Origin: Arachnopeziza araneosa
Taxonomy: Eukaryota; Ascomycota; Leotiomycetes; Helotiales; Arachnopezizaceae
DNA: 64,000 bases
Assembly (NCBI GenBank): GCA_003988855.1
Contig: QYAI01000055.1
Coordinates: 1-64,000 of the forward strand
Reading direction: 5' to 3'
Positions 1 to 12,552 of the stretch are shown one piece after another. The notes beneath the pieces are model-generated. The model searched no databases. It had not been told where the DNA came from and was given only the letters and a program-made list of their open reading frames with translations. A program made the translations under genes and the position numbers. The number at the start of each line of letters is the position of its first letter. Position 1 is the stretch's first letter.

Positions 1-177
1 TAAAAGCTAATGTAGTTATTAATGTAGTGCTAATTAGTAGCTAACTAATTGCGCAGTGTTAAGTTGTAAGCTAGTTGCTAAATAAGCAATTCTTTTAAAG
101 GTTAATTAAGTATAAGTATAGTAATCGATAATCTAAAATATAGAATTAAAGATCTAAGTATAGTCGTGCTACTAAAT

Positions 178-316
178 TAGTAAGAACAAAGTTAAGATGT
201 AGTTGTAAAAAGATGCATTTCTAATTCTATAAGAAGCGGCTATTTATGTCCGCCTAGCCTTGTCACATGACTGTCGCACGTGACAGTCATGTGAGAGTAA
301 ATAATCTCATAACATA
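178..316 (+). repeat. Left terminal inverted repeat
   Basis: This arm matches the reverse complement of 943-1084 over its whole length. It contains a perfect 13-bp hairpin stem at 263-275 and 282-294 (TCACATGACTGTC and its complement) with a 6-nt loop. Confidence 0.75.
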
Positions 317-942
317 TATTCTTAACTAGTTAAAACTACGCGCTAATAAGCTTTAAATTTTTGCATAAAGCTTTTTAAAAGTTATAAACGCAATTAAAAT
401 GCGTTTTTAACTTTAGTTGTTGTTATATAAATTAATGCGCTTAAAGCTTGCTAACGCAGCTTGCTTTTTAAAATTTAAGTATATAATTTACTATATTTTT
501 AACACTAGCAAGCTAAAGCGCAAATCTTTTAAAATTTAAAATAAGTATATATTAAATAATTACTTTTTTTTCTAGCTTAAATAGTTTTTAACAATTAAGT
601 TTAGTTTTGTTACAAGCAAGTATGCTAGTTATTTTATGTTAAAAAGTTGTTTTAGAAACTTTGTAGATCTTTGCAGCAAAGCAACAACTAAGCTTTTTAG
701 AAGTTTGAATAGCTTTGATAGCTAGAATAATTCAAGCTTTTTAAGTTTGAATTTCTATTGTAAATAGTTAAGAAAACGTGTATTAAAGTTAATAAGTAAT
801 AAAGTAAGAAAAAGTGCGCTACTTGATAATATGCGCTACTTAATAATAAACTACGTTATAACTTTTTAATTTAAAAACAAAATTTACGTTAAGCTACGTA
901 ATGCATTTAGCAATAAAAAAAAAGTAAATATTAACAATACTT

Positions 943-1084
943 TATGTTATAAGATTATTCACTCTTACATAACTGTTACATGCGACAGTTATGTAACGAA
1001 GCTAGGCGAACATAAATAGCCGCTTCTTATAGAATTAGGAATGCATTCTTTTACAACCACACCACAATTGTTTTGTTCCTACCA
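943..1084 (-). repeat. Right terminal inverted repeat
   Basis: This is the reverse-complement partner of the left arm. Its hairpin stem lies at 965-977 and 984-996 and has one mismatch. Relative to the left arm the stem carries coordinated transitions on both sides, for example CACATGACTG against TACATAACTG. Confidence 0.75.
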
Positions 1085-1114
1085 GAAGGGATAAAGATCA
1101 GCAAGGCGATCTTC

Positions 1115-1170
1115 AGAACTATTGACAGAACTATCGATAGAACTATTGATTGACTATTGATTGACTATTG
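1115..1170 (+). repeat. Short degenerate tandem repeat, 11-12 bp unit
   Basis: About five imperfect copies of a unit close to GAACTATTGATT follow one another. The last units shorten to 11 bp by losing an A. The run lies just outside the right terminal repeat of the element. No function can be assigned. Confidence 0.6.
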
Positions 1171-1763
1171 AAGGAAAGACCGTGCGACAAGAACAGTGTC
1201 AGCTGTTCCTCTCGTACGAAGGGTATATATAGAAAGCTTCAGGCACTCGGTGCTCTTTAGCTTTACCTTCTTGAAATACATAGATTCATCATTCACGTGT
1301 TCTGACCGTGCAATCGTGAACCCTTACAGTAGCAGCGTAGCTGCGGCAAGGTTGGTTCTGAAGTTCAGGTTTGTAGTTAGTATGATTTTGCAAGAAGAAA
1401 GTAAGTAAGCTTAGAATTATGTCACGAGGCTAATTCTGGAGCTTTGGAAAAGTAAGGTTGAAAGCTCTAATAGACTATTCTAAGCTAAGAAAAGAGGAGC
1501 AAGAAGCTCTGAGATCTACAGTGGGTTTTATCTAGCCCGAACGCGTCTGATCGCGCTAGTCTGCCTGAATACCTGGCCACAGCCTCGCGGGTCTGCCCTA
1601 AGGCACGTGATCATGAATGAGGGGTCCTAGGTTCGTTGACACTAATAGGTTTTTTTTTTAAAAAAAAATTGAAGTTAAATTATTTTGTTTAATTTTAATT
1701 TTAAAAATTGTATTTTACAAATAACAACTACAAATGTCTTTTAACTCTAAATAGTACACTATC

Positions 1764-4700
1764 TTAAGATAGTAAGTTTCGCAAAGACGGGCTCGCACTC
1801 GCCCCCCCATTTATCCTCCTATCTCCTGGCCGGACAGAATTGTTCTGACCATTACTAGATTCCCGGCTATGCGTATGAATATCGCGGAGGCCAGGGGGAT
1901 TTCCTTGATTAGGGCCGAAGGAAAGATGGTGTATTGATGTGTTGGTTTGTGAGAATGGCCGTTCGGGGGCACGAGGCGGCGGACTAACACTAGTCAAGTG
2001 CTGAGGATGTGCCTGCGACACTGCATACGAGGTGTAAGGGCTGGTCTGTACTTGCATCGCGGTCGGTCCAATCACACGTTGAGGGGAAGGAGGATAACCA
2101 TTCGGTGCCTGAGGGACATGAGGAGCGTGGCCATTTTGAGTCGGTACTGGGGGTGGTTGACGGAGCTGGGACTGCGAATGTTGTAGTTGCACAGCTCCCC
2201 CTTGGGCCTGAGGCGATCGATGACCATTAACATGAGTTACTAGCCCCACAGTCTGCGGAGCAGGAGATTGCCGAGACCAACTATACGTTGACCCATTTGG
2301 AAGGCCATTCTGAGGATATGTGGCAGAACTTGTCCACGAATAAGGACTTTGTAGAGGCTGAACTATCTCCCTATCCGCGGTAGGAATGTGAATTACTGAA
2401 GGTGTCACTCCGGGTTGAGGCCGTGGAGGTTCATGTTCTTGAGAAATGTTGCGCGGTGGAGGAGTCTTTTCTCTCTTTAGCTTCTTCCAGTGGCATTGGT
2501 GGCATTGGAAATCGGTCGGAGTAGAAGGAACCTGTCCGTTGTTTTGATGCAAGGCAGCAGCAGCTAGAGCTGCGTGATTCTCACCGGTCACTGCAGGCGA
2601 CTCTTTTGCTACAGGTGCTAGAGCTCCTAGTTCGTGACCATTGCCATTAAGCTCGACAGAAGGAACAACGGGTGTAGCAGTGTGTTGAGTAGAAGGTAAT
2701 GGGGGAAAAGGCCACCATTTTGGGCTTAGGCCAATGTGACAAGTAATGCAGGACTTTCCTGAAGAGCTATCAACAGCTGGAAATAAAGGCCCAGAGGTAT
2801 CGTTTGTTTTGACTTGTGAGATAGATCCCCGCACGGGAGTCGTAGTGATGTTCGTAGTTGTAGATGTTCGCCGATTGGGAGTAGGAACCGTAGACGAAGG
2901 ATTTGCAACCTTAGTAGATTGAGTCACTAAAGTAGCTTTCCGAACCGTACCTGTCAAAGTCAAATCGGCCTGCTTGAAATTTTGTACGTAAAGCTGCAGC
3001 GCGTTGAGACCAGTATCATCAACGATATCATGCATTTGATGCACGATTGTTTTAGTTGGTGCATGGTCCTTGCACCAAACTGTGGCTGCCATGGTACCGA
3101 CTTCGCCGTTGATAGTAACAATATTAAATTGGTCTCGTCGAGATCCCTTCACGGGAGCGATGTCAAAACCTAGAGTATAGCCGGCTTGATGAGCACACTC
3201 GACATGAACTGAAAAAGTTAGTATATGTTGGCATGAATTGTTAGTTTATAGTGAAGCATACCTGGACTACGGCATGAATGGCAATTAACACATGCGCCCT
3301 TATTTCCCTGCTTGCAAATCTTGCAAGTCTCTTCATATCTAGAAGAGGGTATAGATGGAATCCCTTCCGAAGGCTCCAAAGACTTGGCATTGCCAAATTT
3401 AACTTCTGGAGTGAAAACAGCACACGTGACGTGGACCCAATTGTTATTGGCTGTCCTTTTCAGCGGTTCTCGGGGGTTTACAGGTTTGTTAAGATCCTCT
3501 TGCTTCTTCCGAAAATAATCGGCTACACTCTGGGCATTTTCTCGCTCTACACGATCACGTTCGCGCTCTTTCTCCGTTTTCTTTTTATGAGAGACCTTCG
3601 GAGGCTCAACAAAGTCGTGCTCCGTAAACTCGATAGGACAGAGCATGCATTTATATTGCTTGAGGATTGTCAGCGGTTATACATAAAAGGGTAAGGATAG
3701 CTCTTACGATTGAAAACCGAGGGATTTTATCGTTTAGACACATATCGCAGGCCCATTTACCGGGACTGCGATTTTCGCCAATAACACCGTAACAATTGCG
3801 ATGCACACTCATTCGGCAATCTTTGCACGTAAGAAGCTGGTCGCCCATAGGATCCATTTCGCTGCATATCGCACAGGGAAGTATCTTGGCTTTCGGCGCT
3901 TCAGGAGGCGGTGGTGGAACGACGGGTTTCTCAGGAGCAGTCTTTTTTTTCGCAATTGAGTTCGTTCCACTCGCAGTTTCTGTCGCAGACTCTATGAGCT
4001 CTCGATCAGGCGGCAGTCTAGCTTTTTTCTTCGGCGGCTCAGGTATCTGGCCATTATTGCCAGATTGAGGACCAGGAGTACCATTTGCAGAAACTGAAGC
4101 AACTGGAGCAATATTAGCGGAATGATTCGTGACCTCGTTGGCTGCAACAAGCTCTTTCAGAAGCTCTTCATCGATCTTTCGCTTCCACGCACGGCCCCCA
4201 GCTTGTGCAACCTTTTTTGCAACTTCATCCATATCTTCCCACTGGATGGCGTACCGCCGCCAAAGTTCAGCGCACCTCCGGCACAGTGCAACCATTAGTT
4301 GAGGGCTCTTATCTTTGCCAGAAGACTTGCTACCGGGGTTTTCGAGTAATATCGTACCAGCTGGAGTGTTGGGTGCTCGTCTCCATTGCCGTGAACTCCT
4401 CGTGAAACAAAATTTGCACTGAAAACCTCGCTTTTTTTCAGCTGCCTTGTCATTGTCGAATGCAGAATCGTCATATTCATCGGCAACATCGTCTTGCAGC
4501 TTGCCAACTGTAGCTTCGGCTTTCTTCGCTTCTTTTTTGCCTTTACGCCCAGAGTAATTCCCCCAAACCTGCTTTCCACGTTCAGTCTTTTTCCATGTGT
4601 AATAAAATCTAACAATATCTGCCGGGCTGACAGTCTTGACATGTTTCTTGATACTATGCCATTCTGATCCGTACTTTGTCACACCATCTTCAAACTTCTT

Positions 4701-7050
4701 GATCTCAGCAGCACCAAGTTCGGGTTCTTTGAAAATCTTCCGATCAACTCTAGACAGAGCATCTAAAGCTTTTTCTACATTGTATTCGTTGGACTGAAAT
4801 ATCTCCAATGCAACGTCTAGAAGATTTGTTGAGAGCGGAGGAAGACCGAGAGGCCTTGCCAGTGCTGCTGCACGGCCCATATAGTCGAAAACGACCCGTT
4901 CACGGACATACTCGTCTAATGTTTCTTGGTCACTTGCGTCTGTCTTTCGCCCAAGTAAATCCGTTGGTCCTGGCAGCCTATATAGTAATTGTGAGGTACA
5001 GTTTGGATCCATGACCTCCAGATCCTCCCCTCGATGAACATAACCAGGAGGTTCGTCCACGACCCATTTCGGTCGTTGTTCACGGGCGCTCTTGTCAGCT
5101 TCTAGAGCGTTGACAGTTTCCTTTGATAGTTTCGCGTCTTTCTTGTGATTGCCACCCTTGACGTACCTTCGTTTAATTTCTGTCGGCTTAACGTATTCTA
5201 CTGGTCTTCCATGCCAGGTAGGAACATTTGCCTGATGCTTAGGCCCCAACCGGGAACTCGCGCGCGGATAGATTCGATCATCATAATCTAAAGCATCTTC
5301 CACTTTACAGTGAATCCCAAGGTATCGGAAAAGCCAGAGGCTTGCCTGATGAATTTGTTCGGCTGTGCCTGGATGTGATGATGCTCCTAGCTCGCTGGAC
5401 GTAATGGGACTTGTCCGTCCGGTATCGACAACGTCCCCATTCGCCCCCGGAGACTCGCTCTCTTCGTCGTTCAACTCTTCTTCTTCAGCGCCAGCAACAG
5501 GATCTATAATATTAGGGGTGTTCCGGGCTTCAAGTTTCTTCTCTTGGGCTTTACTGCACGGACCACAAGCCCAAGCAAAGCCACGAGAAGGTTTTTTGAG
5601 CAGAGGGGGACTGACACAACTCATGTGGTAGGTGCTTTGGCAAACAGCACAGTCAACAGAGTCATTGCTTTAGAAAACGTTAGTATCAATAGAAAATAGA
5701 GATAGTGTGATGGGAATCGAACCTGGCGCAGTACTTGTTACATCTTTTACAAGACTTAACCGCACTTGTCAACTCTTTCCCACGACTTGGTTCTACAACA
5801 ATGTACTTCCATCTTTGGTCGAGAACCTTTTTGACCTCAACTGGAACATTGATAACTTGACTGGTGGGAATCACATCGTAGAACCGATGTATGTACCGAT
5901 CATAGAGTTTCTCGTACCAGAAGCAGTCCTGGGTTTTCCTTAAGTCATCTAATCTGTCGACCTCACTCTTGTGCTTGATTTGGCATTTACCACGAAGAGA
6001 TGTGAGTGGACTGATATCAGAGTGCATCGATGCAAATACCTGTCGAGTGTCGTTTACCTTGCGTCCAATATCCTTTGGTCGATAATACCAATTAAGTCGG
6101 AGAGCATCGATAGCTTGGGTAGCATCATTGCTCACATGAAGAAACTCCATGATGCGGCCTAAATAGTAAGGTTCTCCCGGCGGTTCGCAAACTAGATACA
6201 CATGATCTACTCAACATTAATTTCTGAGATTACAATACGTTCATATACACAGTGGAATATTACCATTAACCTCGAGGGCTGTGCCATCATCAGCTATAAG
6301 CCTCTTTCCTTTCAGTCGTCCTTCGCATTCGTCGAAGGTCAACATATTGGAATCACGCAAACTGGGCGTCATTTGACCATTCAAGCTGGACCTGCGAGTC
6401 CCTGGCTGAGATGAAGTAGCTGTTTGCGTCGCTTGCACTTGGGTCTGCATGGTCTGGGATGCGGCCTTCCTCTTTTTGGACCAGCTAGAATTTGACATCG
6501 CGTTCGGGTTGGCAGAAAATGTTGAGGTACCTGGAATCGGCTCTTTGTAATGACTTGGTATTGGATGGCTGTGGTCTGATTCTGAACCAGTCGGTTTCTG
6601 GGGAGTAACGGAAGATCTGATATCACTGATTGGGACATCGTTTGAACGCATCACTTTACGGCCGTTGAGAAATGGAGCAGTCTCAAATTCCGCATCCATC
6701 TCCTTGTCCTCAGCATAGTTTGGTCTCGATGACCCTGTTCTATTGCGCGACCGAGTTCCGTATGGAACCGCGGAACTCCCCAAGTTTGCATTAACATCCT
6801 TCAAGGAAAAAGTGGAGGATGTCGAATTAGACGCGCTCATAGGATGGGAGTCTTCGGTGCGTGAATTTGGTAGATTGCCTTCAGCAGACTTTCTCTGAGC
6901 CAGGTTTAAGGTAGTTGGTAGGGAAGCACTCGGTGGAGCCTCGCCAGGCGTCAGTGGTTCGTTCAGGGAGGTATTGTCGTCATTCTCGCGCGCGGATGGA
7001 GTATGGGCACGACTCGAAGTGCTCGAGCGACGAGAGACATCTTTGGTCAT
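1764..7050 (-). CDS. SNT2: Snt2-like BAH/PHD/SANT chromatin reader
   Basis: Five exons (7050-6264, 6206-5723, 5667-3708, 3658-3262, 3208-1764) give about 1690 residues. Domain order: BAH (about 245-400, with VYLVCEPPGEPYYLGRIMEF); a first PHD finger split by intron 2 (CKRC...CAVC...H..C...C..C, about 415-465); a SANT/Myb-like segment (about 740-800); a GATA-like Cys4 finger (CKFC...CRRC, about 837-905); a second PHD (about 1019-1070); and an extended PHD (about 1077-1220) completed across intron 4. The tail of about 470 residues is Ser/Pro/Gln-rich and looks disordered. This architecture matches Snt2, which in yeast works with Ecm5 and the Rpd3 deacetylase at stress genes. I chose the ATG at 7050 because upstream in-frame codons lack conserved content. 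The stop lies at the edge of the AT-rich block. Confidence 0.88.
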
Positions 7051-8076
7051 GACTATGGTACGGGATTTAGTACCTCTGAACCGTTGTGCTAATAGGGAAC
7101 GGGAGCGCTTCTCGCAGATGGACTGGCGAGAAGCGCTGGTGTGCGAGGCTATCGAACGATGGCGGTAGAATCGGAACCCATCAGAGTAAGTTGATGAGTA
7201 TATATGACCGCGAAGTTCTACTTGGCAAGGTGTTCGAAGGGAGAAGCGTCGTTGATATGCTCCTGGGAGAGAAGAGGATAAATACACCAGAAGACTGACG
7301 CGAGCCTATGAAGTCAAGGAGTTGGGTTTGAATGAAATAAGGAGTCCGGGGCAGGAGAAGTAAGCTCGAGGTCGCTGTGTTGAGAGACGTGGGTGAGGCT
7401 GTGTGGCGCCTGAAATTGAGGATATGGGCGAATTCGAGAAGTCAAGGCAAGGTAGGTTATACTTTATGGAGACTGAGGTGTGGTTGTACTAGAGCTCCAC
7501 ACTAACCCGATTTACCCCAAAACAGAATCTAAAACTGAGGTGCTTACTCGGTACCTCCCCCGCGCTAAAAGAACACCAAAGTTTGAAAGGAAGATGGTTT
7601 TGGTAGGCCACTACTAACTACTCACCTTTTGACTAAAAGGAGATAATCATGGTTGTTCCAGTGCTGGCTAAGCATTTCACTTCATTTCCTCTGACAAGCA
7701 CGAGTATGTAAGATGCATATTTTTTTGCAGCAGCGAAATCAAACAATGTTGCGGCGCCTATGATTCGTCTCTTTGGCTGCCAGAAAATTTGAGCCTCTAA
7801 CCAAACCTTTCAACTTTATGGGATAAGCTATAAATATATGCTGTGCAGCAATTCCATGCTCGTGGCTTCAAGGCAGATGACGCAGAAACGAGTTCTTGTT
7901 ATATTATTCAACAATACCTATCATAAAATCGAGCATTTCGATGGTAAGCCACAAGGTCCTTCTTTGTCTTTCAATTCCTGTTGACCATTCTCACCTCTCT
8001 GGGAGGTTGTCTTTAGTCCATCACTTGCGACTATCTTCCCACTGTCATCGGCTGCAACGTTCGAGAGGCCATCTAG
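7051..8076. other. Intergenic: SNT2 upstream region and 3' flank of the quinone reductase gene
   Basis: No supported gene. Both flanking genes are on the minus strand, so the part near 7050 is the SNT2 leader and promoter and the part near 8076 is the 3' flank of the quinone reductase gene. Frames here are short and lack family motifs. Confidence 0.5.
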
Positions 8077-8855
8077 TCAGGCGAAATTAACCTTCGAGAC
8101 TGCCGTCCCAAAGGACTCGCCGTGAATAGTTGCTAACTCAAGTTCCAAAGGAGATGGTAGTCGAGACCCATCCGCGCCCTAAATGAACTTTTAGCGTAGC
8201 TCACATCTCGAATGATCACGACTTACAGCAAATGTACCTGCACCCCACGGACTGCCGCCATGAACCTCCGACAAGTTGGCGAGCTGAGCAAATGTATTCT
8301 TATAACCTAACGGTACGAAAATTATTCCGTGATGCGCTAGCGTCGACATGGAAGCTATTGCGGTGGACTCTTGCCCACCGCCAGGTGTTCCTGTTGAGAC
8401 GAAAACACCAGCGTATTTACCCCAGTAAGCACCAGCGGCCCATTGGGCTCCTGTAGTATCCCACTGGAGCCAGATAAATTAGAATTGTCTTGAAGAGTTT
8501 TGGAGCATCAGCAATGATAGAACTTAGGGGCCTTACGAACGCTTTCCACTGAGCTGGGAAGTTTCCATATCGAGTAGGAATGCCAAAAAGGAATGCATCG
8601 TAGCTCTCAAGAGTCTTTGCATCGATGACCGGTATATCGGACTTGGGAGGGGCGTGCATCTAATTATGTAAGTTTTGGAACACGGCGTTCGCTGAGGCTG
8701 ACTACCTTGGTCAAAACTTCTTGGGGAAGAGTCTCCGCGATCTGGAAGAGATCGGCCGCAATACCGGCTTTCTTCAGACCTTCCTTCTCGGCCTCAGCGA
8801 GGGCCTTGATATGGCCATACATGGAGTAGAAAACAATGGCAACTTTGGGAGCCAT
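8077..8855 (-). CDS. NAD(P)H:quinone oxidoreductase, flavodoxin-like (Ycp4/Pst2/Alt a 7 type)
   Basis: Four exons (8855-8706, 8659-8537, 8463-8227, 8178-8077) encode about 203 residues, the usual length of this WrbA-type family. Such enzymes bind FMN and reduce quinones by two electrons, limiting redox cycling; yeast members sit at the plasma membrane or in the cytosol. Visible signatures are the N-terminal FMN loop region VFYSMYGHIKALAEAEKEG, the GIPTRYGNFPAQ segment (about 73-84), VSTGTPGGGQE (about 112-122) and EVHGGSPWGAGTFA near the C-terminus. All four exons are needed and join in phase. The fungal allergen Alt a 7 belongs to the same family. The start is the first ATG of the conserved MAPKVAIVFYS opening. 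Confidence 0.9.
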
Positions 8856-9210
8856 GATATGTGACGAGGTGTTACCGAGTCAATTGGATGAGAGATTAGC
8901 AATCTGAACGATCACAGACAATTGAAGGATTAGTTGAGAAGAATGCAGTTCCTTTTATTTGTGTTATGTTGTTATTGTCGGTACGGCGGGGTTATTATAC
9001 CTTTTGGCGGGGCTCGTAATGATGACAACACTTTATTCAGCAGCCTGCCTTAGTCAGGCACCATTATTGATGATTGATTTCTTATCAAGCTGTTTCGTCC
9101 CAGGTAAGAGATCATGTTATGTAACAACACGTGTTCGACAATCTACCTAAGTCCTCCCACCCAGGTACCCAGGTAGTCCTCCAAGTACATGATACTATGC
9201 CTCAACCCCC
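8856..9210. other. Divergent promoter region between the quinone reductase gene and MSH1
   Basis: About 355 bp separate two divergently transcribed start codons, so this should hold both promoters. I see no coding content and no motif I can name with confidence. Confidence 0.5.
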
Positions 9211-12203
9211 ATGCTCACCTCACGCCATGGAATCATTACCGGTCATCGGATGTGTCTCAAATCTACCCTCTCTTCCTCTCCCTTGTTTATCCTTGTCAGA
9301 GCCAAACCTTCCACCTTTTACTACCCCGCCACAGTTTGCCGAGCTCAAATAAGGGGTAAGAAGTCAAAAGCATCACTCAACCATCATGACCTGCCACAGG
9401 GCGTCATCCCTCTCGAGCCTCTTTCTTACGAAGAAGCCGCTCCTTCATACCCAACCGTGGTCCAACAAGCGCGCAGTAACATGCGAAAATTCGAAAATTG
9501 TGTTCTCCTCACTCGAGTTGGTGGCTTTTACGAACTGTATTTTGAGCATGCTGATGATTTTGGACCTGTTTTGAATCTCAAAGTAGCTCAGAAAAAGACG
9601 AACGCTGGCCCCGTGCCTATGGTTAGCTTTGACATTCCGTCTCGTAACGAGTTGCTAATCTCATAGGCAGGCTGGTTTCCCTTTCTTCCAGCTCGACAGG
9701 TACCTCAAGATTCTGGTGCAGGATCTTAATAGCTACGTAGCAATAGCTGAAGAATTTCCCAATGACGCATCTGGCAAAGTGAAAGCTGGTGGTTTAATGC
9801 ACACCCGGAAGGTCTCACGTATCATAACTCCCGGAACACTGATTGACGAGAACTTCATGGACCCGTTCACTAACAACTATGTACTTGCTGTTCACGTGGA
9901 GATTCCTCTCCACGATTCTATTTCGAACGCTATTGAGGCTCATAACCATGAAAGTGCTCTGGAAATTGGCCTTGCTTGGTTGGATCTCTCGACTGGTCAC
10001 TTCTTCACTCAGTCTACAACACTCTCAGCCCTTCCCTCATTCCTGGCTCGAATCAGTCCAAAAGAGATCATTCTTGATGAGAATCTCCAAGCATATAAAG
10101 AACACGGCATATTTGCAGTTCTAGCAGAAGACCGTCACTTAATTACCTATGCAAGTCTTTGTATTACAAAGACGATTCCGGAGTGGGCGCCAATGCTAGA
10201 GTCACCAGTTCCCATTCAAATTATGGACAACTTCTCTCCCGAAGAAGTGAAAGCTGGTAGTTATCTGCTACAATACATCGAAACAAGACTTCAAAGCTCA
10301 AATATGAAGTTGCAGCCACCTATCCGACAGTCAGAGCTGATGTGTATCGACAAGCACACCATGCGAGCACTAGAGATCAAGAAATCGATGAGAGACGATG
10401 TAGTGACTGGTAGTCTCCTGCACGCAGTCCGACGGACAGTAACCAAAGGTGGCGCTCGGCAACTTGATAACTGGTTGAGTGAGTGCATTCAATTTCTTAA
10501 ATTCTATTGACCACTAATGCTGCGTAGCCTCGCCGTCAACATCCTTGACGGTAATAAATTATCGCCTAAACATGGTAACATATCTTCTAAACAACGACTT
10601 ACTTCGAGAACGTATCATAGGTCTCTTAAAACGTTGTCATGATTCTCATCGGTTGTTGCAAAAGTTTGCATTTGGGCGAGGAGATCCCGAAGATCTACTA
10701 GCTCTAGTAAGTACCATCGATACCACTCAGGAACTCTTAGCAACTTTGACCCAAGATGGGGAGAAGGAAGACTATGTGATTGCCTTGATCGGCCGGATCA
10801 ATCTCGACGGCCCTACTACTCTAGCTGGACGAATAAGAGAGGCAATTGATGAAGAGGGGGTTATATTGCAGCATCGCATAGGTGAAGGAGAAAGTGGAGA
10901 GATGCAAGCTCTTGTACAAGCAGTTGTGAATTCGGAAGGTTCCCAGGATGATATAAAGATTCTTCCAAGGAGTGTTGGTAGGAAGAAATCGGCGAGTATT
11001 AAAGAACACTATTTGGATGGAAGTGAGGCTTGGATTATGAAACCAGGTGCGAGCTCAACGTTAAAACGACTACATAGAAGCCTCGTGACCTTGGCAGACG
11101 AGAAGAAAATTCTAGGAGAAGAGCTTTGTAAACGACTGCGAGCCACAACCCTCACCCTTCGGTTTTCGCCTGGGCTTGGCCACATCTGCCATGTAAAGGG
11201 AAAGGATATGAAGCTTGAGCTTTTGGAAGGAAGAAGTGTGAGCTCCAGCAAAAGTACTCGATCTTTTCACCATCCTGAGTGGACTAGCCTTGGCCAAAAT
11301 ATCGACCAGTGCAGAATGCATATACGGACTGAAGAACAGCGCGTCTTTTGTGATCTCCGCCAGCAGGTTATCCGTAATATTGTTAAGCTTCGTCATAACG
11401 CAGCTGTCCTTGATGAACTTGATATTGCATGCTCCTTTGCAGCACTTGCAGCAGAGAGAAATTGGGTCCGGCCAATTTTAAACGAAACATCAACTCATAA
11501 GATAGTCGGCGGTCGTCATCCAATTGTTGAGGGCGGCCTGGAGGAAGAAGGCAGGAACTTTATTACCAACGACTGCTTTGTCGGAGATACTGAACGCACT
11601 TGGCTCATTACCGGACCTAACATGGCGGGTAAAAGCACTTTTTTGCGGCAGAACGCGCTAATAACCATCTTGGCGCAAGTAGGCTCCTACGTACCTGCAG
11701 AATATGCAGAACTAGGGATTGTAGATCAGATGTTCAGTCGTGTTGGCTCTGCAGATAACTTGTATCGAAATCAATCTACATTTATGGTTGAGATGTTGGA
11801 GACGGCCACTATTCTCAAGAATGCCACTCCTCGTTCCTTTGTGATCATGGACGAGATTGGAAGAGGGACTACGCCAGTGGACGGCTGCGCAGTTGCATTT
11901 GCGTGTCTGCATCATCTTTATCATATTAACAAATGTAGGACCTTATTTGCAACACATTACCATGATTTAGTTGACATGGCCGAGGCGGAAATAATGGATG
12001 GTGTAGGATATTATTACACAGACGTTCAAGAAGACGAAGGAGGCTTTAGATATGTTCATCGATTACGACAGGGTGTCAACAAGGAGAGTCATGCACTCAA
12101 GGTCGCCAGACTCGCAGGATTGCCGGAAGATACAATTGCTGTGGCACAAAGGGTACTAACACAAAAATTGTCGACTCCTAGGAAAACCCTAGTTGTGAAT
12201 TAG
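9211..12203 (+). CDS. MSH1: Mitochondrial DNA mismatch repair protein MutS homologue Msh1
   Basis: Three exons (9211-9621, 9671-10478, 10528-12203) encode about 964 residues. The N-terminus is rich in Ser and basic residues with few acidic ones, like a mitochondrial presequence; a second ATG at 9250 is an alternative start. MutS domain I follows, with the FENCVLLTRVGGFYELYFEH mismatch-contact region. The ATPase domain has Walker A GPNMAGKST at about residues 769-777, a Walker B stretch VIMDEIGRGTTPVDG and the downstream ATHYHD histidine switch. Msh1 maintains mitochondrial genome integrity. Intron 1 interrupts the AGFPFFQLDRYLK motif and intron 2 the NWL motif; both restore consensus when removed. 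The gene is convergent with RPP0. Confidence 0.93.
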
Positions 12204-12552
12204 CAATATGCCGCTTAAGTTTTATAAATGCGAGCTCTGCAGGAGAAGAGGAAAATCAGGAAAAAATTAGAGTTGTATTTTTAGTCTTCAAGGAGCTACT
12301 CCATTAAGGGTTAAAAAGCTTTAGGGATTGAATCATCAGAGGTGTCAAGATTGCTGCGGGACCAAGTAAATAAATATACTGACCAATCGAATTCTAATTT
12401 TCTTGAATGTTCTCACCACAAGAGATTTCACGACTATGGGGACCACATTACTCGAGTGAATGTAGCTACATTAAGTAACTGCATGTTCTAAGCTCTGTTC
12501 ATTTGTAAACCCGGGCCGAGAAATCACTAAACTATGCAAGACCAAGGTGGAT
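12204..12552. other. Convergent intergenic region MSH1/RPP0
   Basis: This 349-bp stretch lies between two stop codons and should hold both 3' UTRs. I see no coding feature. Confidence 0.5.

Larger units (their letters stand above)
178..1084. mobile_element. Non-autonomous inverted-repeat element (MITE-like), RIP-mutated
   Basis: Two arms of roughly 140 bp, about 178-316 and about 943-1084, are reverse complements of each other. Both contain the word TATAAGAAGCGGCTATTTAT next to a hairpin. When aligned, nearly all mismatches between the arms are C/T or G/A transitions in both directions, the pattern expected from RIP. The roughly 625-bp interior is AT-rich and has no transposase frame, so the element would be non-autonomous or a decayed remnant. 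I could not define target-site duplications with confidence, so the outer ends are accurate only to a few bases. Long terminal repeats with an internal hairpin resemble a foldback or MITE-type DNA element. The superfamily is unknown. Confidence 0.7.
1..1763. other. AT-rich, gene-free block with RIP-like character
   Basis: This stretch is strongly AT-rich, especially 1-1000 and 1640-1760, and carries no open frame with a recognisable protein. It contrasts sharply with the gene-dense DNA from 1764 onward. It contains the inverted-repeat element described separately (about 178-1084), a short tandem repeat (about 1115-1170) and a GC-richer island (about 1500-1640) that I cannot identify. The composition and the transition-only divergence of the terminal repeats fit a repeat island mutated by RIP. 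That is inferred from base changes; no second genomic copy is available here. Confidence 0.75.

Noticed and set aside
143..1098. Possible target-site duplication ATAAAGATC/ATTAAAGATC around the inverted-repeat element
   Set aside because: The two copies are imperfect and lie at unequal distances from the repeat ends, so they cannot be claimed as a duplication.
1196..1408. 70-codon plus-strand frame beside the inverted-repeat element
   Set aside because: It lies in the AT-rich repeat block, has no recognisable motif and overlaps no splice-supported gene; most likely chance.
2009..2230. Plus-strand frames across the SNT2 C-terminal region
   Set aside because: They are antisense shadows of the Ser/Pro/Gln-rich SNT2 tail.
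5705..5730. tRNA B-box-like sequence GGTTCGATTCCC on the minus strand
   Set aside because: It overlaps the SNT2 exon 2 donor site. No acceptor stem, anticodon arm or A-box can be folded around it.
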